Shown: in pieces, positions 9,787 through 20,621 of the stretch
Numbering within the stretch: position 1 is the first letter of the stretch
How the letters are laid out: each line of letters starts with the position of its first letter
Assembly: GCA_001599595.1 (NCBI GenBank)
Contig: BCHH01000002.1
Coordinates: 720,390 to 784,389, forward strand
Reading direction: 5' to 3'
Length of the DNA stretch: 64,000 bases
Source: Beverwykella pulmonaria
Taxonomy: Eukaryota; Ascomycota; Dothideomycetes; Pleosporales; Melanommataceae
The notes under the pieces: model-generated
Seen by the model: the letters and a program-made list of their open reading frames with translations, nothing else
Told to the model about the DNA's origin: nothing
The model's database searches: none
Translations under genes and position numbers: made by a program

Positions 9787-10650
9787 TCATGTACCACCCA
9801 CCACCCACCCCATGTCCACTACGCCAATATTCTTGCACCCAGGGCAATGTGCATGATCACACCCTGTAGGTTTCCTGAAGTCGTACTCCTCCCAGCTGAT
9901 GTTGTCGTCCTCGTCGTCCTCGCCCATAACCACGTCCTCCCCATCTTTGACCTCGTCCGCATCCGCATCCACATCCTCCTCATCTGCAAGCTCTTTTGGG
10001 AGCTCGTTGTTGGCCCCATCGTCGGCGGCCAGGTCCATCATGAGGGCCTTGATCTCGTCTTCCGAGGGAGCATTCTCGAGCTTCTTAGCAGACTGTGGAG
10101 TGAGGATTGGCTCCATCGGCGCAGGTATAGACTGGACAGGTTCGCTGGTAGTCTTTGTGACGGCAGTAGGTTGGCTCCCATTTCCAGAAGTTACAACCCC
10201 GACCTTCTTGAACCCACTCGGCGCCGCTGGTATACTCGTAATGCCTACCTTCTTGAACCCCTCTCCCCCACCCCCCACCGCAACGCCGACCTTCTTAAAC
10301 CCCCCTCCGCCATCCTTGCTCGTATCGACGCCCACTCTCCTGAACCCTCTCCCCAGCCCAGGTTTGCCATCCATGGGGATACTCCGCATCTCATCCAGGC
10401 CCCGCTTTCCAGTCCGTGTATTATCGCTGTCGTTCGCAGCGGTGATCTTCTTCATCTCGGCGAGGCGCTGGCGGTGGTTGTGGTCGTAGGAGCGGAGGTG
10501 GTTTTCATATTCAGTTTGGCGGGGGTAGCCCTTGTCACAAATTTTGCAGTGGAAGAGTTTGACTGCATTGGGGGCGGCGACGTTTTTCTGTTGTGGATGA
10601 GTCGAGGTCGATGCAGTGGTTGTAGTGGAGAGGGCACTTACGGGCGGCAT
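9787..10650 (-). CDS. C2H2 zinc-finger protein with FKKVG repeats and acidic tail
   Basis: The likely start is the ATG at 10650 (MPP). A 54-nt candidate intron (10588-10641, GTAAGT...CAACAG) is a multiple of three and has no stop, so the frame stays open with or without splicing; spliced length is about 269 residues. A C2H2 finger (FHCKICDKGY, then H-x5-H, with EMKK after it) lies at the very N-terminus. Four copies of a GFKKVGV-like motif follow, then an acidic region and a C-terminal Cys/His cluster (GCDHAHCPGC). The finger resembles those of fungal nuclear proteins of the G-patch/ZNF-associated kind. The function is unknown; RNA or DNA binding in the nucleus is likely. The frame is open upstream to 10782 but without an ATG. 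Confidence 0.75.
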   Translation of the reverse strand: MPPVSALSTTTTASTSTHPQQKNVAAPNAVKLFHCKICDKGYPRQTEYENHLRSYDHNHRQRLAEMKKITAANDSDNTRTGKRGLDEMRSIPMDGKPGLGRGFRRVGVDTSKDGGGGFKKVGVAVGGGGEGFKKVGITSIPAAPSGFKKVGVVTSGNGSQPTAVTKTTSEPVQSIPAPMEPILTPQSAKKLENAPSEDEIKALMMDLAADDGANNELPKELADEEDVDADADEVKDGEDVVMGEDDEDDNISWEEYDFRKPTGCDHAHCPGCKNIGVVDMGWVVGGT

Positions 10651-10924
10651 ATTGATCCCAATGGCCCGCAGATGGGGGCGCTTTACTAGGAATGGGTTAC
10701 TGATGTCGCTTTCCAAGACGCAGTCGACACCACGAAGAGGCGAGGTGTCGGAGAACAGCTCGATAGCTTGGGGTGAAGTCACGGCTCAAGCGCCAGACAA
10801 GATGCAAGCAGTACGCCTTGGTGCGCACAGACCAGCCATCTTTGGCCGAATCAACGTCATTTCCATCTTGCAACACCAAGCCGGCATCGTGAACCCATCC
10901 ACGCCGCAACAACCTCCCAGCAGT

Positions 10925-11906
10925 ATGAACGACGACTACCCTCCCATGCCAGAAGAGGAAGGGGGTGTCATGGGCCTCACCGAAGTCGACCCTTCGCCTG
11001 TCGAAGAAACGCCCGTGGACTCCAAAGAAGGCTACTTCCCGTCACCGTCGCCCTCATCGCAGCCCTCCAGGACGTCTACGCTGGGGCTGGGGAACCATGG
11101 GCCGGCGTACTACCGTACGTATAGCTCTCCCATGCGCTAACGTATGTATATGCTCACGCACAATCCCAGTCCTCCGCGTACAAAAGTACTCCTCGTACGC
11201 CTTCACCGTCTTCGCAACCCTCCACATCGCGAACACATCCCTGATACCCCTGCTCGCGCGCTCCGTCCCCGAATCAAACCGATACCTCCTCCTCACGCGA
11301 CCCTTCTACCAGTCGGCCCTCACAGAACCGCTTCTCGTCGCCATCCCTCTGGTCGCACACGTGTCCTCGGGGATCGCGCTGCGACTGTACCGGAGACGGC
11401 AGGCACTGCATCGATATGGCGCCGAGTCGCACCAGGAGCGGAGGAAGATACCCTGGCCTCCGTTTAGTGGGACGAGTGTACTGGGATATGGATTTCTTCC
11501 CTTCGCGGGATTTCATATCTGGACGACGAGGATCCTGCCAGTGTACATGCATGGGGACAGCTCCCTGATCAACCTCGGGTATATCAGTCATGGATTTGCC
11601 CTGCATCCCTTCGTTTCCTTCGCGGGCTTCGCCGCGCTGGTCAGCGTGGGCGCATGGCATACGACGTGGGGATGGACTCGGTGGCTCGGGCTTGCGCCGA
11701 CGCAGGTCACGGAGACAGACGCAAGGAGGCACACCACGAAGAAGAGGCGATGGTATGGGATTAATGCTGTAGCCGCAGTCCTGGCAGGACTGTGGCTGGC
11801 AGGCAGTCTAGGAGTAGTCGGAAGAGGCGGAAAGACAGAGGGCTGGATAGGCCGCGAGTTCGATGAACTGTACAAATGTGTGCCCTTGATTGGCAAGTGG
11901 AACTAA
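10925..11906 (+). CDS. mcp1: Mitochondrial membrane protein Mcp1 (DUF1691)
   Basis: Two exons (10925-11114 and 11170-11906) are split by a 55-nt intron (GTACGT...CCCAG) and encode about 308 residues. An in-frame upstream ATG at 10802 is possible. After an acidic, Pro/Ser-rich leader of about 60 residues comes the DUF1691 core, with LLRVQKYSSYAFTVF, the ARSVPES loop, a YQSALTEPLLV segment and SGIALRLYRRRQ. Five or so membrane helices follow, with several conserved His residues (HVSSG, FHIWTTR, GYISHGF, AWHTTWG). Yeast Mcp1 sits in the outer mitochondrial membrane, suppresses loss of the ERMES contact site and works with Vps13 in lipid supply. The call rests on the DUF1691 core. Confidence 0.85.
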
Positions 11907-11926
11907 CTCTAACTCGATACGATACC

Positions 11927-13738
11927 CTAGTAGTTAATGTACACTCTTCCCTCGTAAGGCTGCAGCGTGTTCGGTGCGGTTTTATGGTACGAGCTCACCA
12001 GTAGCGCCATGTCATCCGCTGCTGGCGCTGGCTGGAGCGTCGTGGTAAAGTTGAGGGCTACCAGAGCAGTCTTCTCCTGGTAGTGTTTCCTGAAGACGAA
12101 GGTACTGACGTTGTCAGGATCCAGCAGCTCGAAGACACCGTAGACGAAGACATGTTTGTGCTCCTTGCGCAGCCTGAGCAGCCGCTTGTAGAAAGAGAGC
12201 ACGCTGCCAGCGTCCTTCTCCTGCGCTTCGACGTTGATCTCCCTGTACAGGTCATGCGTCCGCATCCACGGCTTCCCTGTCGTAAAACCTCCATTCTCGC
12301 TCGAATCCCACTGGAACGGCAGTCGTGCGTGATCTCTCGCCATCAGCTGCAAACCATGCATGATGCGTTCCTTGCGCGTGGGGTCAGATCCGTTCTCCGA
12401 GAGCCGCACCGCCTCCTTCCAGTAATTCTGCGCCTCGACGTCCTTATACTCGTCGATGCTCCACTCCTTAGGCGCGTTGATCATGCCTATCTCCTGTCCC
12501 TGGTAGAGGAACAACGTGCCAGTCTGTACGACCAACCACAGCGCCAGCATCTTCGCGCTCTTCTCTCTCCACTCCGGCGTATCATTGGCAAATCTCGACA
12601 CGCTCCTTCCGTTATCGTGGTTCTCGTTGAAGACCGTCGTCCACCCGTCCGTGCCATCGATAAACGTCTGCCACTTCTGGACGATTCTTTTCAGTTCGGG
12701 CAACTTCCATTCGGCAAAATCGTACTTGTCGTTTCCTCCTGGGGAGCCCTGGCCGAGTTGCGTAATGTTGAACTGGAAAACCATGTCTAGCTCTTTCTCC
12801 CGTGCGCTCACATACTTCAAGACGCCCTCAGGTTCGGGCGTCAACGAAAGCTCGCCAACAGTGACAACGGCCTGGCTATCATGCGTCCTGTACTTCGAAA
12901 GCACCTCACTATTCATCTCCTTAATGAACTCGTGGATCCGGGGCCCGTTACACCAGAACTGTGCCGCTGGCTGGATGAAGGAATTGGGGTCCATAATCGG
13001 TGCCTGTGGAAAATCGACGTGTTTGGAATACTTGTTCACCGTGTCGACGCGGAACCCGTCGATGCCCTTGTCGAGCCAGAAGCGCATGGCCGAGTCGTAG
13101 ATCGCGCGACGGCATTCAAGGTTCTCCCAGTTGAGATCGGGTTGTGTTTTGTCGTAGAGGTGGAGGTAGTACTCTTGCGTGTGTTCGTCCCATGTCCCTA
13201 AAACTAATCGTCAGATTTCTACTGTGTGGTGACGTGAAATGAATATCTTACAAGTACCTCCGGCGAAGTAGCTGCGGTAGTTCGTCGGCGGCATACGGTT
13301 TCCTTCGGCGTCATACCTCGCAGGTCTCCAAAAATACCAATCTCTCTTCGAATTATCCTTCGAACTCCTACTCTCTTGGAACCACTTGTGCTGATTACTC
13401 GTATGATTGATCACCAAATCCAAAATCAACTTCATGCCATTTTTATGACATTTTTCCACCAACCTCTCCACATCTTGCACGGTTCCGTACGAAGGATCCA
13501 CGGCTTCGTAATCTGAAATATCGTAGCCCATGTCAATTTGCGGGGACTCGAACATTGGAGATAGCCAGACAACATCGATGCCGAGAGATGCGAGGTACGG
13601 CATTTTTTCGAGGATGCCGGGAATATCGCCCCAGCCGTCGCCATTGCTATCGCGGAAGGAGGCTGGATAAATTTGGTAAAAGGTTGATTCTTTCCACCAT
13701 TGTGGTCTATGTAGGATTGGGTTTGCGTGCGGAGACAT
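11927..13738 (-). CDS. malT: Maltase / alpha-glucosidase, GH13
   Basis: Two exons (13252-13738, 11927-13197) with a 54-nt intron encode about 585 residues, the usual size for intracellular fungal maltases. It hydrolyses maltose and related alpha-glucosides to glucose. GH13 marks are visible: FYQIYPASF near residue 20, the nucleophile Asp214 in GFRVDTVN, the acid/base Glu278 in VTVGELSL, and Asp357 in NENHDN. The residue after the nucleophile is Thr, which in this family goes with preference for alpha-1,4 bonds (maltose); Val there goes with isomaltose. No signal peptide is present, so it acts in the cytosol on imported sugar. It is divergent from the permease at 14359 and near the activator at 16479, which supports a maltose cluster. 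Confidence 0.95.
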
Positions 13739-13997
13739 GGGAATGGAAACTCAGAGTGAGAGCGGTTTCCAAGCGAGGAACGAATGGAAGTGGTACGATG
13801 GGATGAGGAGATGCCTGGAGGTGTGGGAGAAGCTTGAAACCCCTCTCCTAAGTACCGAAATTGGTCCAATATCGCCACATCATGGCCCACCTCATCTGCA
13901 TTTACTGCGGTATGCCCATGGGAATAGTTTTGATGGATCAATGATGTTCAACGCTCATGGGTCATGATTCGCCGACGTATCTCCGCGACTCCATATT

Positions 13998-14011
13998 CCG
14001 CGTTGCCTCCG
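13998..14011 (-). promoter_or_regulatory. Candidate AmyR/MalR binding site (CGGN8CGG)
   Basis: On the minus strand the bases read CGG-AGGCAACG-CGG, a match to the CGGN8(C/A)GG site of the starch and maltose activator AmyR. It lies between the maltase (start 13738) and the permease (start 14359), so it could serve both. A second CGG pair with shorter spacing (CGGAGTCTCGG) lies at about 14090-14100. One match to such a short motif could be chance. Confidence 0.5.
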
Positions 14012-14284
14012 TACAGTCTCCGCCTTGGCTCCGACTTGGTCCTCATCCTTTCCCCAAAATTTGGTTTCTCCACACTTGTTCCGCCGTCCGGAGTCTCGGA
14101 ACAGTCACCTGCAACTCCAACAACGGCAGTACCCCATCCTTCGAGCATAGCGTGCGGCATTTCGATACTCCTGGGTTCAAGCACAAAGAGATTCGATGAC
14201 TAGGTGGGGATGTCGCTAACCCGCAGACCCACCCGCTCGTGGGCAAATCCGTGTCAGGAAATGATCAACCCTGTGCATTTAGAG

Positions 14285-14294
14285 TATATATAAA
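14285..14294 (+). promoter_or_regulatory. TATA box of the maltose permease
   Basis: TATATATAAA lies 65-75 bp upstream of the permease ATG at 14359, a usual distance for a strongly regulated fungal promoter. A pyrimidine-rich stretch (CTCCATCTTTCCTCGGTCTC) follows before the start codon. Confidence 0.6.
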
Positions 14295-14358
14295 ATCAGG
14301 AACACCCTTCACTGTTCTGTACTCCATCTTTCCTCGGTCTCTTTGGAAATCCACCACG

Positions 14359-16190
14359 ATGGCGGAGAAGCACGTTGAACAACCCCCTTCCACAGCCTTC
14401 GTCGCGCCCATCGAGGAAGCCCAACATGCGGCCTCCGGCGAGAAAAGTATGTCGTTGATGCAAGCCATCAGGCTGTATCCGAAAGCAGTTGGATGGTCCG
14501 TCGTTTTGTCTAGTGCTCTGATCATGGAGGGCTACGACCTCGCCTTGTTGGGGAGCTTATACGGCAGTCCGCAATTCAATATGAAGTACGGAGTTCAGAA
14601 CCCAAAAACAGGAAAATGGAGTGTGCCGGCGAGTTGGCAGAGCGCCTTGTGAGTCCATTTGTCGTCTTCGTTGTAACGTATGTATTGACTTTTGCAGGTC
14701 CAACGGTGCAAGAGCTGGAGAAGTCATCGGATTGCTTGGCAGCGGTTTCGTGAGCGAGCGCGTTGGTTACCGGAAGGTCATGATCACGTCCCTGATTGCC
14801 ATGATTGCTTTCATCTTCATACTGTTCTTCGCGCCAAATGTCCAGACCCTAGTCATCGGAGAAGTGTTCTGTGGCATACCATGGGGAATCTTCCAGACGA
14901 TTACCACCCAATACGCTTCTGAGGTCGCACCGGTGGTACTCAGACCGTATCTGACCACTTTCGTGAACATGTCAGTTCTCGTAATTGACGAAATCGAATT
15001 TGAACTGACTCTTACAGGTGCTGGGTCATGGGTCAGTTCATCGCTGCTGGCGTAAACCGAGGCTGTGTTTTGCGCCCCGATCAATGGGCCTACCGTATTC
15101 CGTTTGCCATCCAATGGATGTGGCCAGTACCTATCATTATTGGCGTTTTTCTGGCCCCGGAAAGTCCTTGGTGGCACGTACGCAAAGGGAACCGCGTAGC
15201 AGCCCGGGCAGCGCTCCTGCGCCTTACTTCCTCTGAGAAACATTCTGACTTCAACCCTGACGAGGTGATTGCCATGATCGAGCATACGAATGAGCTGGAG
15301 AAGAATATCACCGAGGGAACAAGCTATGTAGACTGCTTTAAGGGGACGGATTTGAGGAGAACGGAGATCGTCTGCTGTGCATGGGTCGCGCAGACGATTT
15401 GTGGGACGAACATTATGGGGTACTTGTGCGTATTACCATACTCACCCATTTTGTTGACGAAACTGATTGTTTCCAGTGCATACTTTATGCAGAAAGCCGG
15501 CCTCCCAACCGTCCAATCTTTCAACATGAGCATGATCTCTCTTGCGCTCGGTCTCGTAGGTACAGCAGGCTCATGGTTTCTAATGTCCCATTTTGGAAGA
15601 CGAACCATCCATTTCACTGGTGCATGCGTGCTGTTCACTATTCTAATTATCGTCGGCGCCATCTCTTTTGCGGGGACCGAAGCCGGGTACTGGGCCACAG
15701 GAGGAATGTTGATTTTGTTTGTATTTGTATACGACTTCACTATTGGTCCAGTTACGTATTCGATCGTCTCGGAAATGTCGTCAACTCGGCTCAAGTCGAA
15801 GACGATCGTGATAGCCAGAGCGCTGTATAATACGTCAAATATTGTCGTTAACGTCCTTACTGTAAGTCTCGCCCACTTGCACTATTCTCTTGCTCCTACT
15901 GACGTTCATTACAGAATTACCAACTCGGGGAAGCAGCCTGGAACTGGGGCGCAAAGACAGCGTTCTTCTGGGCGGGTACTTGTGGCTGCGTCGTCGTATG
16001 GGTGTACTTCAGGCTCCCAGAGCCGCAAGGCAGAACGTATGGCGAGCTGGATATGCTGTTCGAGCAGCGGGTATCGGCGAGGAAGTTTGCAGAGACAAAG
16101 GTTGATCCATTTGGATACGGGGTTGGCTCGAGGAAGGAGGATGAGAAGCCAGGGAAGGATTCATGGATTGAATCAAGGCTGAGACAATAA
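14359..16190 (+). CDS. malP: Maltose / alpha-glucoside permease, MFS sugar transporter
   Basis: Five exons (14359-14648, 14698-14970, 15018-15425, 15477-15861, 15915-16190) encode about 543 residues with all phases matching. It belongs to the alpha-glucoside:H+ symporter branch of the MFS sugar porters. Marks include MEGYDLALLGSLYG in helix 1, an ERVGYRK loop after helix 2, PESPWWHVRKGN after helix 6, GRRTIHFTG in the second half, and the C-terminal LPEPQGRTYGELDMLF. Twelve helices are expected. The second intron uses a GTCAGT donor. It is divergent from the maltase across 620 bp and is followed by the activator gene, so it most likely imports maltose into the cell. An in-frame ATG at 14239 lies upstream of the TATA box and is rejected. 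Confidence 0.93.
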
Positions 16191-16478
16191 CAGAATAGAC
16201 CGAATGATTTAAGGAGGCGGGCGCGGTCCTAGAAGGAAAGCACTTCACAAATCACGTGCCGATTGGGGAAATCGTTTTCTCGCTAATTACCAGCAGCCTT
16301 CAACCTTGACCACATGTCAACCTACACTTTTGCATCTCCTCACGTCACCTCTTCATTACCATGGACCACTTCAGAGCCTTTCTTGCACTATGCGACTCCA
16401 TCCAAAGCATAAAAAGATGAACTAAGCTCCACGCAGTCTTGTTGAGTATGCCAAGCGCCTTATTACGACATCCCTCAA

Positions 16479-18126
16479 ATGCATCCAATGCCCTCGCGGA
16501 AGCTTGTTCCACAGGCCTGCGAAGCCTGTCGTAAACGAAAGATAAAATGCAATGGTTTGCAGCCTTGTGCGAGTTGTCGATCGGTCAATTTACCTTGCTA
16601 CTTCAGCGTAGGGCAGAGAAGAGGCGGGAATCGAGGAACCAGAGCCACGGTATTGAATGAGCTGCGTGGGAATGCTACTCAGCAAAGATGCCCAAGAGCA
16701 AGCTCGAATAGCCCGAATGAATTGTTTTTGTACAGAACACCAACCAATCCTAGTTCTGGGGGCGTTGTCACATTGGAAGCAGGTGCTATTGATTCATGTA
16801 TCGCCGCCTACATGGCGCGCATATATCCCGTGGTCCCCTTCCTGAGCACAGAAATTCTGAGAAGCGAGGCTTTGCGTTCCGCAAATTCATTGCTATCCCT
16901 TCAATTCATTATTTCGTTCTGTGCGTACGTTATCACCTTTGGCGAGGTCCTTGATGAATCCTTCCTTGTCTCCTCTCATACATCCGCGTCCGATCTCGGA
17001 ACCCAAATTCTTCACTCGGCTTTACGCATTCAGGTGCCAGAGCGGCTGTCTTCACCCACACCTCAATCGGTGTTCATCTCATTCTTCCTGTATGGGGCGT
17101 ACGCTGGGCTGGGGAAATATCGGCAGGGGTGGTTCTATTTGCGTGAGGCCACCACGCTGTTTATGATGCAGAGGATGGGTGAGGACATGGATGGCTGGTA
17201 CTCGCGGGATGTGCACAGGTGTCTTTTCTGGGTTCTCGTTATATCAGAACGGTACGCCAACGCCCAATCTTGTCTGTGATCCTGAAGAATGGACTCTAAT
17301 ATACCGCAGCGCCCACGGTATCCGCAAAAACCGCCCCATTACCCTACAAGTTACTTCCTCTAGCCCCTCCCTCATCGACTTCCCTTCGCTTGGCCTCCAA
17401 TACCTCGCCTCACTCTTTCGTCCTTTCGACGAAGTCTTCTTTACGGTGTGGAATGGCTCGCGCCAGGAATGCAGCAGAGACTGGCTGATTGGTCTTGAGC
17501 GCGATATTCGCACCGCACTTCCCCCTGTGCTCTCAATCTCCAATGAGCAAATTGCAAATCTACGTGTCTCGCAATTATGGCTCCAGATCAAGCTCTGGGA
17601 GCTCTTCCCTCGGTTCGGATTCCTGTCTAGCGAGTCCTCATATGAGTGTTTGACATTTCGGTATCCGATCACAGTGGCGAGGGATTTATCGGTTCTAGCG
17701 ATCAAGCTCCCCGTCGGGAGTTTGCAGGTGCATGGAGTTGGAATGGTAGGTATACAATTCCTTCTCTTATTCGAAGCCGATACTGATACTATCACACAGA
17801 CTGAGAAAATTTTCGACATTGCATGCGCGCTCACCGACGTGTTGCCTTTTGTCTCCACCGCAGCATCGCAGCTTGAACTAGGGCCCGTCGACTATCTCAC
17901 GGAGACTACGTCACTAATGGCTAAGCTTCCAGATGGCGAAACAAAGTTCGTTCCATTGCTGTTAGCCAAAGTGAATGAATTACTCCCTGAACTGGTGAAG
18001 GGGCTGTGTGAGGCTATCCAGATTCAAATACCGCCATTGGGGAATCCGATGAGTCCTGATTCGAGATTTATTTACGACGAAGAAGTCGGACGCGGATTGT
18101 ATGCAGACTTGAGGAGGGGAAGATAA
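16479..18126 (+). CDS. malR: Zn2Cys6 activator, AmyR/MalR type
   Basis: Three exons (16479-17251, 17310-17745, 17800-18126) encode about 511 residues. The N-terminal binuclear zinc cluster has exact C-x2-C-x6-C-x5-C-x2-C-x6-C spacing (Cys14 to Cys40). It is followed by the basic linker RGTRATVLNELR, which resembles the linker of AmyR and MalR. The middle is the fungal-specific regulatory domain (YMARIYPVVPFL, then FLYGAYAGLGKYRQGWFYLREA). The second intron (17746-17799, 54 nt) is in phase and has no stop, so an unspliced form adds 18 residues. Its place beside a maltase and a permease makes control of that pair its likely job. AmyR itself is usually longer, which favours MalR, but the two cannot be separated by eye. 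Confidence 0.85.
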
Positions 18127-18526
18127 CAAGGTGGAGAGTAAATGTATTCAGGAGACAATGCCGAAGCCAGTCGAGACCTCGCCGGCCAGCAAAGAAGAAG
18201 CAGACACGAGAAACAAACAAACAAAACCGATTGCCCAAACGCGACTAAACAAACAAGAGAACAGAGCCATAGCCAGAAGCTTGCGTAGAAGTAGTCGGTT
18301 AACGCGTGCCTTCTCCAAAAGCCCGCAAAATAAAAAGTTGTAAGCCGCAGAGGGCCAAGGAAAGAGTCTAGAGAAATGAAAACCGGTCACCATTCGCTAT
18401 CGATATGTCATCAAGAAGCCGTCGAGTCACCAAGTCGCAGCCGAAGCGCGCGCACCTAAGTAAACTCTTTCGAGAGCCGTCATGCTCGAAAAATGGTGCC
18501 ATCGAAGTCACCGCCGACCCCACACA
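18127..18526. other. Gene-free stretch after the activator
   Basis: No convincing gene is seen here. The bases are purine/A-rich around 18180-18260, with repeated ACAAACAAAC-like runs. This is likely the 3' region of the activator gene. Confidence 0.4.
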
Positions 18527-18853
18527 CTAAACAACGTCGTCGCTGAGCTGACAGTACCCTATGTCTCTCTTGGGCAGCGAAGGCGGCAGAGAGGTCTGAT
18601 AGCGAGCAACGACCCACAGTAGCTCGGTGCCGTCTGGATCCAGGCGAACGCCACCTCCAACTCGGCCATCCGTCTCTATGTCTTCTGAGTATGCTCTAAA
18701 CGACAGCGTAGTTGCGGCGGAGAGCGTTAGTATTGGAGTTGAAGTTTTAGAAGACGGAAAAAGATTGTTGGGATGTGGGTGGTCGAATTGAGAAATTTTT
18801 GTGATGTGGTTGAGTAAGAAATTCGATTGAGAGTAGGAGGGCTGCTTTTTCAT
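18527..18853 (-). CDS. Small hypothetical protein, doubtful
   Basis: A 108-codon frame opens with ATG at 18853. The product is Ser/Thr-rich in its first half, with GGGVRLDPDGTELLWVVARY in the second, which reads as folded protein. No family was recognised, no intron is seen, and there is no supporting neighbour. It could be a real small gene or a chance frame. Confidence 0.3.
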   Translation of the reverse strand: MKKQPSYSQSNFLLNHITKISQFDHPHPNNLFPSSKTSTPILTLSAATTLSFRAYSEDIETDGRVGGGVRLDPDGTELLWVVARYQTSLPPSLPKRDIGYCQLSDDVV

Positions 18854-19114
18854 AGTCTCCCTATCGACGAACTAGCGCAAGTGAAAGGCGCAAAAAACTA
18901 CACAATAGTACAAAAGCATACTTCCAACAAGCCAACACTATTATCGGATAAGGTACAATATCAGGTGAAGGATAGGATCCCGTTGGTAACCTAAACTAAA
19001 ACAGGAAATATCCATTGACTTCCACTGCCCCTTTTGAGAAATGGTTTACGTTAAACACAATTCGAAGCACAGTTTTCCAAGTTCTGCGATGCATCTGAAA
19101 GCGATAAAAATATT

Positions 19115-20621
19115 CTACAGATTGAACCCTGCAATATTCCATCCTCCATCCGGTCTGAGAGACAGACTATTACCTCGGAGCTTTTGTTTCATTCTCCAGT
19201 CTCTGTATATCCAGACTCCATAGACGACAACTGTAACCAACAGACTTAGAAAGCCAAACAGCCAGATCCATTGACTGACGTGGAGGAGACGTCTGCCATC
19301 ATTGGACTCTCCGAAGTCGAAGAATTGGGTGCCAAAAATGGTTGCGACTGTTGTTGTTGGAAGAAATAAGAGCGTCATGACGGCAATGGTTTTCATACTG
19401 GTACTGTCGCGCTGGATTATGCGGTTATCGTGTTGGGTAATCAGATTGAAGGCCTGCCAGAATCTATCAGCCCAATGCTCAGATCGACTTGCCCTCGCAG
19501 AGCACATACTAGGTTGATAATATTCGACATGCGCTTTTCCAGGCTCCTCAATCGCAACTTCGTGCTTTGAAACTGACCTTTACAGTATCGGAGACCTCGA
19601 GGCGCCATTAATCTCCTCCCCAGAGCAGGCCCTGGAGCGTCCACCGATAGACAGCTAGCCAACATACTTTCTACGGCCAAAAGAATGGCGTCTGCCCCTT
19701 CATTGAGATAAGTCACACTCTTCGCGACGGTATGCAGCTCCAAGAAGTCGACTTCTTCTGCGACGGTTCCAGGAAGCTCCGCTTGTCTCAGGATTGTCTG
19801 CATTGGTTCAATACTTTGTTTCAGAGCACTAATTGAAAAGGGAGGCTCACGTGCTCCATGTCTCCAAAAACGCCGGAGAGCCTCCATGCCATCGCGTCCA
19901 ACTGCTGATACAATTCTTCTAAAATAACGTGAAAGATTATATACGGCTCCCGTAGAGCTTGCTCCCAAGCCCAACGTTGACATAGCTGTTCAAATCTTCC
20001 TTCGAGGGAGTCAGGAGGTCCAAAACAGAGGAATGTAACTCGCTTGTTGTTGTCGATGTCACTGCTGCCATCAACGCGCGGGCTATCATTTGAAAGTGAA
20101 TCTTTGGGCTCAGTTTTGCATAGGTAGGAAGATCGATGCCAACTGTAGTCTGCTTGTCGCAGGGCTCTTCCTCGTGCAAGCGTGTGTTTTGTCTGGATTT
20201 TGCGCCCCTGAGTCCGCCCAATAATACCCTCCTCAATTTCGATATTCTTGCATAGACTATGGAGCCAGGAGTCTTTACCCACTTAACGTTTGTGGTATAT
20301 AAATCTGAAAGAAGACATCTACTTACATTCGATCCCAGGTTCCCACTCATAGTTCCCGAATGAATGAGTGACGGAGTTCAGCCTCTCGCCTACAAATGCG
20401 TCTGGGAAATCGAAATGCTCGAACAAGGCTAGCATATCGTGGGTTCTCGGCGTCTCGAATACGTCGAGCACAGTGCTACTGCAACCAAGTTCGGTATCTC
20501 ACGGGACAGGACGGGAAGATATTACTTACATAATTGTTAGATCAGAAGGCGCACAAGCTTTGAGCTTGTCAACTCCCAGGATGCGCGACCTCTGTCCTTG
20601 AGGCTGACCTTCAGCCATCAT
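19115..20621 (-). CDS. CorA-like membrane protein, fungal type
   Basis: Five exons (20530-20621, 20327-20478, 19851-20281, 19510-19797, 19115-19453) with introns of 45-56 nt encode about 433 residues; every junction keeps phase. The C-terminal part has the layout of CorA metal channels: a long helical region ending NLAFNLITQHDNRIIQRDS, then TM1 (about residues 343-362, TIAVMTLLFLPTTTVATIF) and TM2 (about 381-403). The GMN motif that closes TM1 in true Mg2+ channels is replaced by GTQ (FGTQFFDF), as is common in the fungal CorA-like group, so magnesium transport should not be assumed. The N-terminal half carries the region often found in these fungal proteins (a WEPGIE...W-H short motif and FLCFGPP). 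Confidence 0.85.

Noticed and set aside
9847..10689. 280-codon plus-strand frame
   Set aside because: It is the shadow of the C2H2 gene, whose motifs are clear on the other strand.
11274..11896. Minus-strand frames over the Mcp1 gene
   Set aside because: They are shadows; the DUF1691 reading on the plus strand is well supported.
13960..14230. tRNA-like GGTTCAAGC stretch near 14170
   Set aside because: No matching A box or foldable cloverleaf was found around it.
14239..14358. Upstream start for the permease
   Set aside because: It would place the TATA box inside the coding region and add an unlikely leader.
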